Shown: positions 1 to 8,825, numbered from the stretch's first letter. The stretch: 64,000 bases of DNA from Sphingopyxis sp. YF1 (GCF_022701295.1 NZ_CP033204.1:248001-312000), one strand, 5' to 3'. Made by a program: numbers and translations. The notes: generated from the sequence alone by a model not told the origin.

Positions 1-966
1 CTGCCGGTGACTTTCGCCGCGCTCCAGTCGATCGCCAAGGAATTGCCGCTCGAGGAACAGATTTCGGAGATGCGCAAGCAGAACGCCACGGGTGCGAACA
101 TCGTCGCGCAGATCGCGCTGCGCGGCAACGGCGTGATCATGGCGTGGCAGGGCACCGTCCACCCCTTCCGCTTCAAGCCGGCGTGGAACGAGATCATCGA
201 CCTGCCGTGGGAGCAGCAGCTCGCGCATCTGAAGGACCCGGCGTTCCGCACCCGCATGACGCAGGAACCGAATGTCTGGCCCGAAAGCGACATTCTCGAC
301 TTCCTGAAGGTCGTGGCCGAGGGCTGGCCCGTCCATTTCGAGATGGACCCCGATTTCAATTACGAACCGCGCATGGACGAAAGCATCGCGCACCGCGCCG
401 CGGCGGCGGGCGTGACGCCCGCCGAATATGCCTATGACCTCCTCATGAAGGACGACGGCAAGGGCTTCATCTATTTCCCGATCCTCAACTATCGTGACGG
501 CAACCTCAATTTCCTCGAGGATCTGCAGGCCGCCGACGACACGGTGAACAGCCTGTCCGACGGCGGCGCGCATTGCGGGACGATCTGTGACGCGGCCTCG
601 CCGACCTTCATGCTCCAGCATTGGGTGCGCGACCGCAACGGCAACCGCATCGGGCTCGAACATGCGATCAAGCGCCAGTGCCGCGACACCGCGGTGCTGT
701 ACGGGCTCGAGGATCGCGGCGTGCTTGCGCCCGGCTATCTCGCCGACCTCAACATCATCGACATGGACGCGATCAAGCTCGGCAAGCCGTGGCTCGCCTT
801 CGACCTGCCCGCGGGCGGCAAGCGCCTGCTGCAAAAGGCCGAAGGCTATGTCGCGACGATCAAGTCGGGGCTCGTGACCTTCCGCGACGGCGAAATGCAG
901 GGGCCGACCCCCGGCGGCGTCATCCGCGGTCCGCAGCGCGTCGAAATGGCGATGGCGGCCGAATGA
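1..966 (+). CDS. Amidohydrolase family 3 (D-aminoacylase-like), 3' part
   Basis: The reading frame is open from base 1, so this is the C-terminal ~321 residues of a gene that starts upstream of the window. The sequence resembles the large D-aminoacylase/N-acyl-D-amino-acid deacylase branch of amidohydrolase family 3: a SDGGAHCGTICDAASPTF stretch carries a metal-site aspartate and histidine region, and the C-terminal LEDRGVLAPGYLADLNIIDMDAI is the typical closing beta-sandwich of metal-dependent amidohydrolases. The family hydrolyses amide or cyclic amide bonds, but the substrate cannot be read from this part. Its stop overlaps the start of the next gene (ATGA at 963-966), so the two are translationally coupled. 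The N-terminal metal-binding HxH is outside the window. Confidence 0.85.
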   Translation: MPVTFAALQSIAKELPLEEQISEMRKQNATGANIVAQIALRGNGVIMAWQGTVHPFRFKPAWNEIIDLPWEQQLAHLKDPAFRTRMTQEPNVWPESDILDFLKVVAEGWPVHFEMDPDFNYEPRMDESIAHRAAAAGVTPAEYAYDLLMKDDGKGFIYFPILNYRDGNLNFLEDLQAADDTVNSLSDGGAHCGTICDAASPTFMLQHWVRDRNGNRIGLEHAIKRQCRDTAVLYGLEDRGVLAPGYLADLNIIDMDAIKLGKPWLAFDLPAGGKRLLQKAEGYVATIKSGLVTFRDGEMQGPTPGGVIRGPQRVEMAMAAE

Positions 967-1973
967 TGCGGGCCGTCCAGGTTCGCGCACCCGCCTCGCT
1001 CGATACGCTGACGACCGTCGATCTTCCCGACCCCGGTGCACCGGGGCCGGGCGAGATTCGCGTGCGGCTCGCGGCATCGTCGCTCAACTATCACGACTAT
1101 GCCGTGGTGTCGGGGATGATTCCCGCCGCCGACGGGCGCATCCCGATGTCCGACGGCGCGGGAACGGTCGAGGCGGTGGGCGAGGGAGTGACCGGCCTTT
1201 CCGTCGGCGATCTCGTGGTGTCGCTCTTCTTTCCCGAATGGAACGACGGCGAGCCGCCCGCGAGCGCGTTTCGCGGCGTGCCCGGCGACGGCATCGACGG
1301 TTATGCCCGCGACGTCGTGGTGACGCCGCAGCATTGGTTCACCCGCGTGCCGCAAGGCTGGTCGGCGGCCGAGGCCGCGACGCTGACCTGCGCCGGGCTC
1401 ACCGCGTGGCGCGCGCTGTTCGTCGACGGCGCGGTGCAACCGGGATCGACGGTGCTGGTGCAGGGCAGCGGCGGCGTCTCGGTGTTCGCGCTGCAATTCG
1501 CCAAGGCCGCTGGCGCGCGGGTGATCGCGACCAGCTCCTCCGATGCCAAGCTCGAAAAGCTCCGGGCGCTCGGCGCCGACGACCTGATCAACTACAAGGC
1601 GGTTCCCGCCTGGGGTGCGAAGGCGATGGAGCTGACCGGCGGACGCGGGGTCGACAGCGTGGTCGAGATCGGCGGCGCGGGAACGCTCGACCAGTCGATG
1701 GTCGCGGCGCGCGTCGGCGGGCATGTCGCGCTGATCGGCGTGCTCGCGGGTTTCGCGGGGCCGGTCCAGACCGCGCTCCTGATGGCGAAGAATCTGCGCG
1801 TTCAGGGGCTGACGGTGGGCAGCCGCAAGCAGCAGCTCGACATGATCGCGGGGATCGAGGCGAACGGTCTTCGCCCGGTGATCAGCGACCATTTCCCGCT
1901 CGATCGCCTCGCCGATGCCTTCCGCCACCAGGTCGCGAACGCGCATTTCGGAAAGATCGTCGTCGATATCTAG
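963..1973 (+). CDS. Zinc-independent NADPH:quinone reductase-like MDR dehydrogenase
   Basis: A 336-residue medium-chain dehydrogenase/reductase. The N-terminal GroES-like half contains ASSLNYHDYAVVSG and a GTVEAVGEGV turn. The Rossmann half has VLVQGSGGVSVFALQFAKAAGARVIATSSS, an NAD(P)-binding glycine motif (G-S-G-G-V-S), and ends in AFRHQVANAHFGKIVVDI, as in quinone oxidoreductase or crotonyl-CoA reductase-like members. I see no structural zinc cysteine cluster, which supports the zinc-free quinone reductase group. The start is the first of two adjacent ATGs, overlapping the upstream amidohydrolase stop by 4 bases, so the pair probably forms one operon. The substrate is unknown. Confidence 0.85.
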   Translation: MMRAVQVRAPASLDTLTTVDLPDPGAPGPGEIRVRLAASSLNYHDYAVVSGMIPAADGRIPMSDGAGTVEAVGEGVTGLSVGDLVVSLFFPEWNDGEPPASAFRGVPGDGIDGYARDVVVTPQHWFTRVPQGWSAAEAATLTCAGLTAWRALFVDGAVQPGSTVLVQGSGGVSVFALQFAKAAGARVIATSSSDAKLEKLRALGADDLINYKAVPAWGAKAMELTGGRGVDSVVEIGGAGTLDQSMVAARVGGHVALIGVLAGFAGPVQTALLMAKNLRVQGLTVGSRKQQLDMIAGIEANGLRPVISDHFPLDRLADAFRHQVANAHFGKIVVDI

Positions 1974-1997
1974 CGGCGACGCGTTCGGTGCGCCTCG

Positions 1998-2687
1998 TCA
2001 GAGCAGGGTCAGGAAGCGCGCGGCATTGTGCCAGTCGGCTTCGCGCCGGGCGCGCGCTTTCTGCGCCTCGCCGTCGGCGCCCCAGCGGCGTTCCTGATAC
2101 AGTTCGTCGAGGCTGACCGCGTCCCACAGCGCATCGGCCGCGAACGCCGTCTCGACGAGCGCGAGCGCCGCGACGAGCGAGCCGCCGATGGTGACGAGCG
2201 GTGCGAGTGCGGCGAGGCGGAACGGGTCGAGCGCAAGCACCGCGTCGCGCAGCGCCGCCTGCGTCGCTTCGGGCTGGTCGATCGGCAGCACGCCCTGCGC
2301 CAGCGCGAACTCGATCCCGTGGCGCGCTTCGGCCCAGGCGAGCAGCGGGTTCCACGCCGCGGCCTGTTCGCCCTGCAGCATCGCGTCGCGGTCGTCGCGG
2401 TAACAGAGGAGGTCGCTCTCGGCATAGGCCGCGATCGGCGCCGCGAAACCGGCGGGATCGGCGCGGGCCAGGTCGATCGCGGCGTTGGCGAGCCCGGTCA
2501 GCGGCATCGCGGCGGGATCGACGGTCTCGCCCTGCGCCTGCCACTCGGCGGCGATCGCTTCGGCGAGCGCGCGGCTTTCGACGACCAGCGGCGCGCGCGC
2601 CGGGGTGCGCACCGCGCGTCCGTCGAGCGCCACGCCCCAGCCGCCGTCGGCGGCGACGGCGGCGGCCTCTTTCCAGAAGCGCTTCAC
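1998..2687 (-). CDS. ATP12-family F1-ATPase assembly chaperone
   Basis: A 229-residue protein starting at a GTG (KRFWKEAAAVAADGGWGVALDGR after the start residue). KRFWK, the LDGRAVRTPARAPL strand and the later ALAEAIAAEWQAQGE, DLLCYRDD and WNPLLAWAEARHG blocks are the conserved landmarks of the ATP12 family, which binds the F1 alpha subunit during ATP synthase assembly. The GTG start overlaps the stop of the upstream small membrane protein by 4 bases (GTGA). That coupling, plus the fact that the KRFWK block is normally N-terminal, decides the start; a longer reading would place unrelated sequence in front. It is the last gene of a minus-strand run beginning at crcB. Confidence 0.88.
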   Translation of the reverse strand: MKRFWKEAAAVAADGGWGVALDGRAVRTPARAPLVVESRALAEAIAAEWQAQGETVDPAAMPLTGLANAAIDLARADPAGFAAPIAAYAESDLLCYRDDRDAMLQGEQAAAWNPLLAWAEARHGIEFALAQGVLPIDQPEATQAALRDAVLALDPFRLAALAPLVTIGGSLVAALALVETAFAADALWDAVSLDELYQERRWGADGEAQKARARREADWHNAARFLTLL

Positions 2688-2920
2688 AGCTCTTTGGGGG
2701 AGCGCCAGCGGCGCGCGAGAATGAGCGGGAAGACCGCAAAATCGAACGCGCCGACCAGCACCACGGCGACGCCGATCCAGCGGTCGGTCGGCTGGCCGGC
2801 GATCGCCAGCCCGCCGCTGATCAGCGCAAAGCCGCACAGGACGAACAGCGCGCCCATCAGGCGCATCAGCGTGATGGCGAAGAAGCGCTTCTTGGCGAGG
2901 GCGTCGTTGGCGGGGGTCAT
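2684..2920 (-). CDS. Small two-helix membrane protein
   Basis: A 78-residue protein with two hydrophobic segments (roughly residues 14-41 and 45-68) and a basic tail ending RRWRSPKEL. I do not recognise a named family. It sits between the PaiB-like gene (4-base overlap at 2917-2920) and the ATP12 chaperone gene (4-base overlap at 2684-2687), so it belongs to the same transcript. Neighbouring genes do not define its role. Conserved spacing and overlaps argue that it is a real gene and not a shadow. Confidence 0.75.
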   Translation of the reverse strand: MTPANDALAKKRFFAITLMRLMGALFVLCGFALISGGLAIAGQPTDRWIGVAVVLVGAFDFAVFPLILARRWRSPKEL

Positions 2921-3537
2921 GCCCGCTCCCTACCGCCGCCGAGGTGGCGCATCAATTGTGCGAGTGCGCCATGGCCGGTGGCCTCGACCCCGGCGATCAC
3001 GCGGTCGCGCTCGTCGGGCGCCTTGTTCTGCGACAGCTTGATCGTCGGCCGCCAGGCGGAGATGCGCAGCTCGAACGCGGCGATCGCGCCGGTCAGGCGG
3101 CCGAACAGCGCGGGGCTCATCTTGGCGCGCGTCCACGGCGGGGTCGCGCCGATGCGCGCCTCGTGAAGCGCCGACAGCGCGTCGAGCTGGTCGATCAGCG
3201 CGGCATCATCCAGCCGGTGCGCCGTGCCTTCCATTTCGACCGCCGCATAGTTCCACGTCGGCACCTGGTCGGCATCGGCGTACCAGCTCGCGCTGACATA
3301 GGCGTCGGGGCCCTGCACCACCGCGAGCGCGGTGGCGCCGTCGAGGTGCCTCGTGAGCGCGTTGCCGCGCGCGATGTGAAAGCGCAGCGCCGCGTCGTCG
3401 TCGCTCAGCAGCACCGGGACGTGCGCAACGCGCGGACCGTCGGGCGTGCCCGCAAAGATCGCCGCAAAGCCGATCTCGCGTACCAGCAGCGCGGCAAGGT
3501 CGTCATCCTTCGGCCGGAAGGCGGGATCGGGGTGCAT
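2917..3537 (-). CDS. PaiB-like FMN-binding protein
   Basis: A 206-residue protein of the PaiB/FMN-binding split-barrel family, often annotated as negative transcriptional regulator. Visible landmarks are MHPDPAFRPKDDDLAALLVRE at the N-terminus, LRFHIARGNALTRHL, YVSASWYADADQVPTWNYAAVE (the family's most conserved block) and KLSQNKAPDERDRVIAGVEA near the C-terminus. Despite the family name, no DNA-binding domain is seen, and a flavin-dependent or haem-related oxidoreductase role is equally possible. The start ATG shares one base with the stop of the upstream pseudouridine synthase (TGATG). Confidence 0.88.
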   Translation of the reverse strand: MHPDPAFRPKDDDLAALLVREIGFAAIFAGTPDGPRVAHVPVLLSDDDAALRFHIARGNALTRHLDGATALAVVQGPDAYVSASWYADADQVPTWNYAAVEMEGTAHRLDDAALIDQLDALSALHEARIGATPPWTRAKMSPALFGRLTGAIAAFELRISAWRPTIKLSQNKAPDERDRVIAGVEATGHGALAQLMRHLGGGRERA

Positions 3538-4745
3538 CAGCGCGTCTTGCGCGGGGAGGGTTTGCCGCCGCCGGGCTTCGCGGGGCCTCGCTTCGCCGCC
3601 GGCCTGCCCGTCTTCGCCCTGGGTTTGGGCTTGCCGACATGGTCGGTGGGCTTGCTCGTCGCGGTGCGCCCGCGCCGCTCGCCGCGCCGCGCCTTGCGGA
3701 TCTGCTTGCTGTGCGCCTTCGCCGCGGCCTTTTCGGCAGCCCTCGGGGAAGGCCCCTTGGCGCCATCGTCGATCGCGATCTCGCCGAGCAGCGTGTCGAA
3801 GCCGAGCGCGTCGAGGCTCGCGGCGAAGTGCTCGGGCACCTCGGCGCTGATATCGATCGCCCCGCCGTCGGGGTGGTCGATGCGCAGGCGGCGGCTGTGC
3901 AGGTGCATCTTGCGGCTGATCGTGCCGGTCAGGAACGCGCCCTTGCCGCCATATTTGCCGTCGCCGACGATCGGATGGCCGATCGCGGCCATATGGACGC
4001 GCAGCTGGTGCGTGCGCCCGGTCAGCGGCTGCAGTTCGACCCACGCCGCGCTGTTGCCCGCGCGCTCGATCACGCGATAGCGCGTCTTCGACGGCAGCCC
4101 CTTTTCGTCGACGTGCATCTTCTCGCCGCCCGATCCCGGCTGCTTGGCGAGCGGCAGGTCGATCTCGCCCTGCGCGATGTCGGGCACCCCGACGATGATC
4201 GCCCAATAGGTTTTCTTCGCGCTGCGATTCGAAAAGCTCTTGGCGAAATAGGCGGCGGCGCGCGGGGTGCGCGCGATCAGCAGCGCGCCCGACGTGTCCT
4301 TGTCGAGCCGGTGGACGAGCTTGGGCCGCACCGGCCCGTCGAATTTCAGCGCGTCGAGCAGGCCGTCGACATGCTGCTCGGTCTTCGTCCCGCCCTGCGT
4401 CGCGAGCCCGGGCAGCTTGTTGAGCACGATCGCGCTTGCGTCGCGGTGGATCACCATCCCCGTCGCCAGTTCGATATCGGCATCGGTCAGCGGGCGGCCC
4501 TTGCGCGCCGGGCGCGCCTCGGCCTCGACCGGCGGGGTCGGCATCACCAGCTTCTGCCCGGTCGCGATGCGGTCCGACACGTCGGCCTTTCTGCCGTCGA
4601 GCGTCAGCTGCCCCGAGCGCGCCCAGCGCGCGAGCAGCGCGTGCGGCGTGCCCTCGCGGTGGCGCTTGAACCAGCGGTCGAGCCGGATGCCGTCGTCCTC
4701 CTCGGCGATCGTGGCGCCGTCGAGCTTGGTTCCGGGCTCGCTCAT
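3537..4745 (-). CDS. RluA-family 23S/tRNA pseudouridine synthase with basic C-terminal tail
   Basis: A 402-residue enzyme that isomerises uridine to pseudouridine in RNA. It has an N-terminal S4-like segment (IRLDRWFKRHREGTPHALL...GQLTLDGRK) followed by the catalytic domain with the RluA signature HRLDKDTSGALLIART, where the Asp is the catalytic nucleophile, and the GRTHQLRVHMAAIGHPIVGD block. The last ~75 residues are a low-complexity Lys/Arg/Pro/Ala tail, probably an RNA-binding extension. It most resembles RluC/RluD-type enzymes, but the target uridine is not assignable. The start overlaps crcB's stop by 4 bases, so it is co-transcribed with crcB. Confidence 0.92.
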   Translation of the reverse strand: MSEPGTKLDGATIAEEDDGIRLDRWFKRHREGTPHALLARWARSGQLTLDGRKADVSDRIATGQKLVMPTPPVEAEARPARKGRPLTDADIELATGMVIHRDASAIVLNKLPGLATQGGTKTEQHVDGLLDALKFDGPVRPKLVHRLDKDTSGALLIARTPRAAAYFAKSFSNRSAKKTYWAIIVGVPDIAQGEIDLPLAKQPGSGGEKMHVDEKGLPSKTRYRVIERAGNSAAWVELQPLTGRTHQLRVHMAAIGHPIVGDGKYGGKGAFLTGTISRKMHLHSRRLRIDHPDGGAIDISAEVPEHFAASLDALGFDTLLGEIAIDDGAKGPSPRAAEKAAAKAHSKQIRKARRGERRGRTATSKPTDHVGKPKPRAKTGRPAAKRGPAKPGGGKPSPRKTR

Positions 4746-5119
4746 GCCGGCACCTGCCGCACGATGAACAGGCCGACGCCGCAAGCGGCGATCGCGCCGA
4801 TCATCGATGCGAAGACATAGGCGGCCGCCTGAGCGTTTTGACCGCGTTCGAAAAGCATCCAGAATTCCATGCTGAAAGAGGAGAATGTGGTGAAGCCGCC
4901 AAGGACGCCGACGCCGATGAACAGCCGCGCGGTATGGCCGCCGTCGCCGCGGGCGAGCGCGCCGATCAGCAGGCCCATCAACAGGCTGCCGGCGATATTG
5001 ATCGACAGCGTCCACCAGGGGAAGCCGGGGCCGAGGCGCGCAAGCATCGCCTGACCGACCAGATGGCGGGCGCCGGCGCCGATCGCGCCGCCGATCATCA
5101 CGGGAAAAAGGCCATTCAT
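4742..5119 (-). CDS. crcB: Fluoride channel CrcB/Fluc
   Basis: A 125-residue, four-helix membrane protein of the Fluc family, which exports fluoride as a dual-topology dimer. Diagnostic stretches are GGAIGAGARHLVGQ near the start, WTLSINIAGSLLMGLL (the N of the channel motif), and GVLGGFTTFSSFSMEFW, which contains the TTFSS break of helix 3 and the Phe residues lining the pore. Length and topology are normal for the family. It leads the minus-strand run crcB-rluA-paiB-like-small membrane protein-ATP12. I looked for a fluoride riboswitch in the short upstream gap (5120-5178) and saw none. Confidence 0.93.
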   Translation of the reverse strand: MNGLFPVMIGGAIGAGARHLVGQAMLARLGPGFPWWTLSINIAGSLLMGLLIGALARGDGGHTARLFIGVGVLGGFTTFSSFSMEFWMLFERGQNAQAAAYVFASMIGAIAACGVGLFIVRQVPA

Positions 5120-5178
5120 CCGCCCGCCCTAGCCGCAAAAGCCCGGCGCGGAAAGCGGTGGCATCGTCCGGCGGCGGG

Positions 5179-5754
5179 TCAGCGGTCGGGCGCGACGGTG
5201 CCGGTCGCGGCCGCGGGCCGGGCATGCGCCGCACGCCAGTCGGCGGGGCGCGCGAAATCGCCCTGCCAGAGGCCCCGTTTCGCCGCCTGCGCCCCGGCTT
5301 CTTCGGCCAGGTAGATATCGCCGGTCGCCACCGCCCAGCCGCCCCGGACCATTTCGGCGGCGATGTCGACCCCGTCGGGGGCGGGCGCGGTGCGGCAGGT
5401 GCCGAGCGTCCGGCCATATTTGTCGTGCGCGTTCAGGCTGCAATGGAGCGGGCCGGGGCCGGCGAGCGCGACCAGCGCCGCGCGCGCCTCGCGCCCGCAC
5501 GGCCAGCGGCTCGCGTCGGCGCGTCCACAATCCTGCCGATATTCGGCTGCGTCGATCCCGGTCAGCCGGACGGTCACGCCGATCCCGCCCTGCTTCACCT
5601 TCAGGCTGTCGCCGTCGATGACATGGACCAGCGGGACCGACTCGGTCGGGTCGGGGAGCGCGGTCCAGACCGCGATCGCCATCGCGGCGATCAGCAGCAG
5701 CGCGGCCAGCGAACGAAGGCGTCGGCGCCAGCGCAGGCGGGTTGTCGGGGACAT
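5179..5754 (-). CDS. Membrane-anchored staphylococcal-nuclease-like thermonuclease
   Basis: A 191-residue protein with an N-terminal basic stretch and one hydrophobic segment (about residues 10-30), then an SNase domain. Catalytic landmarks are present: VIDGDSLKV (calcium-binding Asp), VRLTGIDAAEYRQDCG (Arg, Asp and Glu of the active site) and KYGRTLGTC (second catalytic Arg). It likely cleaves phosphodiester bonds outside the cytoplasm. The ATG at 5754 was chosen because the hydrophobic anchor follows it directly and a GGCAGGGG stretch lies just upstream; the longer reading adds 25 residues without family resemblance. It is divergent from the regulator at 5985. Confidence 0.85.
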   Translation of the reverse strand: MSPTTRLRWRRRLRSLAALLLIAAMAIAVWTALPDPTESVPLVHVIDGDSLKVKQGGIGVTVRLTGIDAAEYRQDCGRADASRWPCGREARAALVALAGPGPLHCSLNAHDKYGRTLGTCRTAPAPDGVDIAAEMVRGGWAVATGDIYLAEEAGAQAAKRGLWQGDFARPADWRAAHARPAAATGTVAPDR

Positions 5755-5984
5755 GGTTCGCCCCTGCCGCGATGGCGGTCCGGCGGCAAGTGCGAAAGGG
5801 GATTGACGATGAGAACAAAACATGTCCAAAATGGATCAGCTTCTTCCGTTTTCGCAGGCCGCCGGCGCGAACGCTCGCGGCGGGCTCCGGAACGGCGGCA
5901 GCACGGAGCGAACAAGGGGCGAATGGGGTCGATTTGAAGGCATAAGGACACCAGAGCGGAGCGATCGCCTCCGGAAAGGGCAGG

Positions 5985-7019
5985 ATGATGGAGCAGGGCA
6001 GTTGGATTCGCATCGCAGAACCGGCGCCGGGCGCGGCGCCTGCTCCCGACCATGATGCGGCGAGGAACGTCTGGTGGCCGCGCGGCGGCGAGCGCCGCAT
6101 CGGCTGGCGGCTGCTGGTCGTCGGGCCGGAACATCCGCGCTGGGAAGCCGATGCCTGCGATGCGATGCGACGGACCGAACGGGCTGCGCCGCACCGGGCG
6201 GCCGCGCAGATCGGGTCATTGGCGCGCGGCGATGTCGTCTGGCTGACCGCGGCGGATACGGTCGAAAGCGAAACGCTCGCGCAGATTGTCCGCGCGGTCG
6301 GCGACAGCGATTGCGGATTGCTGTGCGAAACCTCGCTCGCCGCGCTCGATCGCGTTTCGGCGGCGATCCCCGATTCGCTGCGCGCCGAATATCTGGTCGA
6401 TGCCGATACGACCGATCGCCGGATCGCGCTGGCGGCGGCGCGGCGGATTCCGGCGTCGCACGTGAGCGAGGATGCCCGCGATGCGGCGATGGAGCGTATC
6501 GACCGGCTTCAGGACGAGGTCGCGCGAATCGCGCGCCTGCTCGATACGCTTGCGGGACAACGGGGGCTGGCGGGTACCCCGGTGGAACCGGGGCTGGCGC
6601 CAACCCGGCCGGGGGATGCGTTGCATTCGCCGCCGCGCGACTATGCCAGCATGCCGCACGGCTTCGAATGCGACGCGCGCACGATCGAGCGCCAGCGTGC
6701 CAAGACGGTGCGGCGCATGCTTCGCCAGCGGCGGATGCGCGATCAATATTTTCCCGCCGACCTGTTCGCCGATCCCTCGTGGGACATGCTGCTCGATCTG
6801 TATGCCGCGCGGCTCGAGCGTCAGCCGGTGTCGGTGTCGAGCCTGTGTATCGCCGCCGCGGTCCCCGCGACGACCGCGCTGCGATGGATCAAGACGATGA
6901 CCGACGCGGGGCTTTTCCTGCGCGAAGCCGACCCGCACGACGGCCGCCGCATCTTCATCGGCCTTGCCGAATCTGCATATGATGCGCTCGTGCGCTATTT
7001 CGAGGCCCTCGAAGAATAG
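5985..7019 (+). CDS. Winged-helix DNA-binding protein with N-terminal receiver-like region
   Basis: A 344-residue protein. Residues ~30-150 alternate hydrophobic strands and helices (WRLLVVGPEHPRW, GDVVWLTAADTVESETLAQIV, DCGLLCETSLAALD). They are followed by a short coiled stretch (MERIDRLQDEVARIARLLDTLAGQ) and a C-terminal winged helix (SWDMLLDLYAARLERQPVSVSSLCIAAAVPATTALRWIKTMTDAGLFLREADPHDGRR in sections) resembling MarR-like domains. It is probably a transcription factor; the N-terminal half may be a degenerate sensor domain, which is inference. AGGGCAG precedes the double ATG start. Its target genes are unknown; it is transcribed away from the nuclease gene. Confidence 0.7.
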   Translation: MMEQGSWIRIAEPAPGAAPAPDHDAARNVWWPRGGERRIGWRLLVVGPEHPRWEADACDAMRRTERAAPHRAAAQIGSLARGDVVWLTAADTVESETLAQIVRAVGDSDCGLLCETSLAALDRVSAAIPDSLRAEYLVDADTTDRRIALAAARRIPASHVSEDARDAAMERIDRLQDEVARIARLLDTLAGQRGLAGTPVEPGLAPTRPGDALHSPPRDYASMPHGFECDARTIERQRAKTVRRMLRQRRMRDQYFPADLFADPSWDMLLDLYAARLERQPVSVSSLCIAAAVPATTALRWIKTMTDAGLFLREADPHDGRRIFIGLAESAYDALVRYFEALEE

Positions 7020-7072
7020 GGGGCACGCTTGCCAGCGCGGGGAAGCTGTGGCAGGGGCGCGCTTCCCTTCGG

Positions 7073-7148
7073 GGGCGCTTAGCTCAGTTGGTAGAGCATC
7101 TCGTTTACACCGAGAGGGTCGGCGGTTCGAGCCCGTCAGCGCCCACCA
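7073..7148 (+). tRNA. tRNA-Val (anticodon UAC)
   Basis: A complete 76-base cloverleaf. Acceptor GGGCGCT (7073-7079) pairs with AGCGCCC (7138-7144), and discriminator A plus an encoded CCA end at 7148. The anticodon stem TCTCG/CGAGA encloses the loop TTTACAC, giving anticodon TAC, which decodes GUA and related Val codons. The D-arm AGCTCAGTTGGTAGAGC and T-arm GGCGGTTCGAGCCCGTC are canonical. Confidence 0.97.
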
Positions 7149-7212
7149 TTCCTCCCCTGTTGCGGAGCGGGCGATCGCGCTAAGGGCTTTCCGGTTCGGA
7201 AAGGTCGCCCCC

Positions 7213-8667
7213 ATGAAACATCTGCTTGCCGCTTTCGCTTCGCTTCTTTTTGTTGCGGGTTCGCCTGCGCTCGCCGCGCCGCGGCAGGGCGACGTCGTCA
7301 TCCGCCATGTGACGGTCATCGATGTCGAGAAGGCGAAGGCCGAGCCGGGGCAGGCGGTCGTCCTGCTGGGCGGCGATATCGTTGCGGTCGGCGCCGATGC
7401 GGCGATCGCAAAGGACTGGCGCGCCGCGCGAACGGTCGAGGGGGGCGGCAAATATCTGATCCCCGGCCTGTGGGACATGCACGTTCATTTCGGCGGCGGC
7501 CCCGATCTGATCGAAGAAAATCGCGCCCTGCTGCCGCTCTATGTCGCGAACGGCATCACGACGATCCGCGACGCATCGGGGGACCTGCCCGATCAGGTGC
7601 TCGCCTGGCGCGGCGAGATCGCCCGCGGCGCGCTGTTCGGGCCGCGGCTGCTGACCTCGGGAGCCAAGATCGAAGGGATTGCGCCGCTGTGGAAAGGCAC
7701 GATCGAGGTCGGCAGCACCGCCGACGTCGATGCCGCGCTCGACCGGCTGAAAAACCGCGACAAGGTCGATTTCGTCAAGATCACCGACAGCACGCTCAAG
7801 CCCGAATTGTTCCTCTATGCGCTCCAGCAGGCGAAGGCGCTCGGGCTGCGCACGTCGGGGCATATCCCGATGGCGCTGACCACCGAACAGGCGGTCGATG
7901 CCGGGATCAGCTCGATCGAGCATCTCGACTATGCCTATAATGCCGGGGCGAAGGACGAGGCCGCGATCGCTGCCGACTATGCCGCGGGGCGCATCGATCG
8001 CGCCGAGGCGAACCGCCGGCTCGACGCCGGCTTCGACCGCGACACCGCGATGGCGACCTATCGCCGCTTCGCTGCCAAGGGCGTGTCGGTCACGCCGACG
8101 CTCAACGGCAGCCGGATCATCGCCTGGCTCGACCGCGACGATCACAGCAAGGATGCGGGGCTCGCCTATATCGGGCCGAAACTGCGCCAGACCTATGCCT
8201 GGCGCGTCGAACGCGCGGCGAAGGCCGATGCCGCCACGATCGCGGCGCGGCACCAGCATATCGACGATATGGGCACGATCCTGCCGATGCTCGCCGAGGC
8301 GGGGGTGCCGATCATCGCCGGGACCGACGCGGGTTTCCTCAACAGTTTCAACTATCCGGGCTTCGGGTTGCACGACGAGATCGCGCTGTTCGTTGAAAAG
8401 GGGCTGACCCCGGCGCAGGCGCTCGCATCGGCGACGCGCGCGGGGCCGGCATGGTTCGGCTGGCTCGACCGTTACGGCGCGGTGAAGCCGGGCATGGCCG
8501 CCGACCTCGTGCTGCTGACGAAAAATCCGCTTCAGGATATCGCGGCGACGCGCGCGATCGATACGGTGGTGATGCGCGGCGAGGTGCTCGATCGCGCGGC
8601 GCTCGACGCGATGCTGGCCGATACGAAGGCCAGAGTCGCGGCATGGGATGCGGCGTCGCCGAAATAG
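7213..8667 (+). CDS. Secreted metal-dependent amidohydrolase (imidazolonepropionase-like)
   Basis: A 484-residue protein with a clear Sec signal peptide (KHLLAAFASLLFVAGSPALAAP, cleavage near residue 22), so it acts in the periplasm or beyond. The amidohydrolase fold is marked by LIPGLWDMHVHFGGGP (HxH metal ligands), VDFVKITDS (the bridging Lys position), LGLRTSGHIP and SSIEHLDYAYN (His ligands), PIIAGTDAGF (Asp) and the closing PGMAADLVLLTKNPLQDI. Related periplasmic enzymes hydrolyse dipeptides or other amides; the substrate is not readable. The start ATG is the only one directly before the signal peptide. It stands alone between the tRNA and a repeat-bearing gap. Confidence 0.88.
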   Translation: MKHLLAAFASLLFVAGSPALAAPRQGDVVIRHVTVIDVEKAKAEPGQAVVLLGGDIVAVGADAAIAKDWRAARTVEGGGKYLIPGLWDMHVHFGGGPDLIEENRALLPLYVANGITTIRDASGDLPDQVLAWRGEIARGALFGPRLLTSGAKIEGIAPLWKGTIEVGSTADVDAALDRLKNRDKVDFVKITDSTLKPELFLYALQQAKALGLRTSGHIPMALTTEQAVDAGISSIEHLDYAYNAGAKDEAAIAADYAAGRIDRAEANRRLDAGFDRDTAMATYRRFAAKGVSVTPTLNGSRIIAWLDRDDHSKDAGLAYIGPKLRQTYAWRVERAAKADAATIAARHQHIDDMGTILPMLAEAGVPIIAGTDAGFLNSFNYPGFGLHDEIALFVEKGLTPAQALASATRAGPAWFGWLDRYGAVKPGMAADLVLLTKNPLQDIAATRAIDTVVMRGEVLDRAALDAMLADTKARVAAWDAASPK

Positions 8668-8738
8668 CCATCGCCCCGCGCCCCCAGCGAGGGGGCTGTC
8701 CGGAAAGCGCCGTTGGAGCATCGTGCGTCTATTATGAA

Positions 8739-8825
8739 CCGTTCGCCCTGAGCTTGTCGAAGGGCCGTCCTTTCCTTTTGACGCCTCGGGAAAGAACGGT
8801 GCTTCGACAAGCTCAGCACAAACGG
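8739..8825. repeat. Interspersed palindromic repeat pair (CTGAGCTTGTCGAA type)
   Basis: The gap 8668-8892 carries two oppositely oriented repeat units. CTGAGCTTGTCGAA at 8748-8761 is the exact reverse complement of TTCGACAAGCTCAG at 8803-8816, each within a longer GTTCGCCCTGAGC or GTGCTTCGACAAGC context. Units of this kind recur between genes across sphingomonad genomes (general knowledge). A related fragment lies at about 48443-48497, and both share GAGCATCGTGCGT. On the transcript the pair would fold into one long hairpin, and it may serve as a terminator for the amidohydrolase. Confidence 0.8.

Noticed and set aside
5120..5178. Fluoride riboswitch upstream of crcB
   Set aside because: The gap is only 59 bases and lacks the expected pseudoknot sequence pattern.
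5811..5830. LexA-like box GAACAAAACATGTCC near the nuclease start
   Set aside because: The alphaproteobacterial SOS box needs GAAC-N7-GAAC; the second half here is GTCC, with two mismatches, and the gene has no other SOS link.
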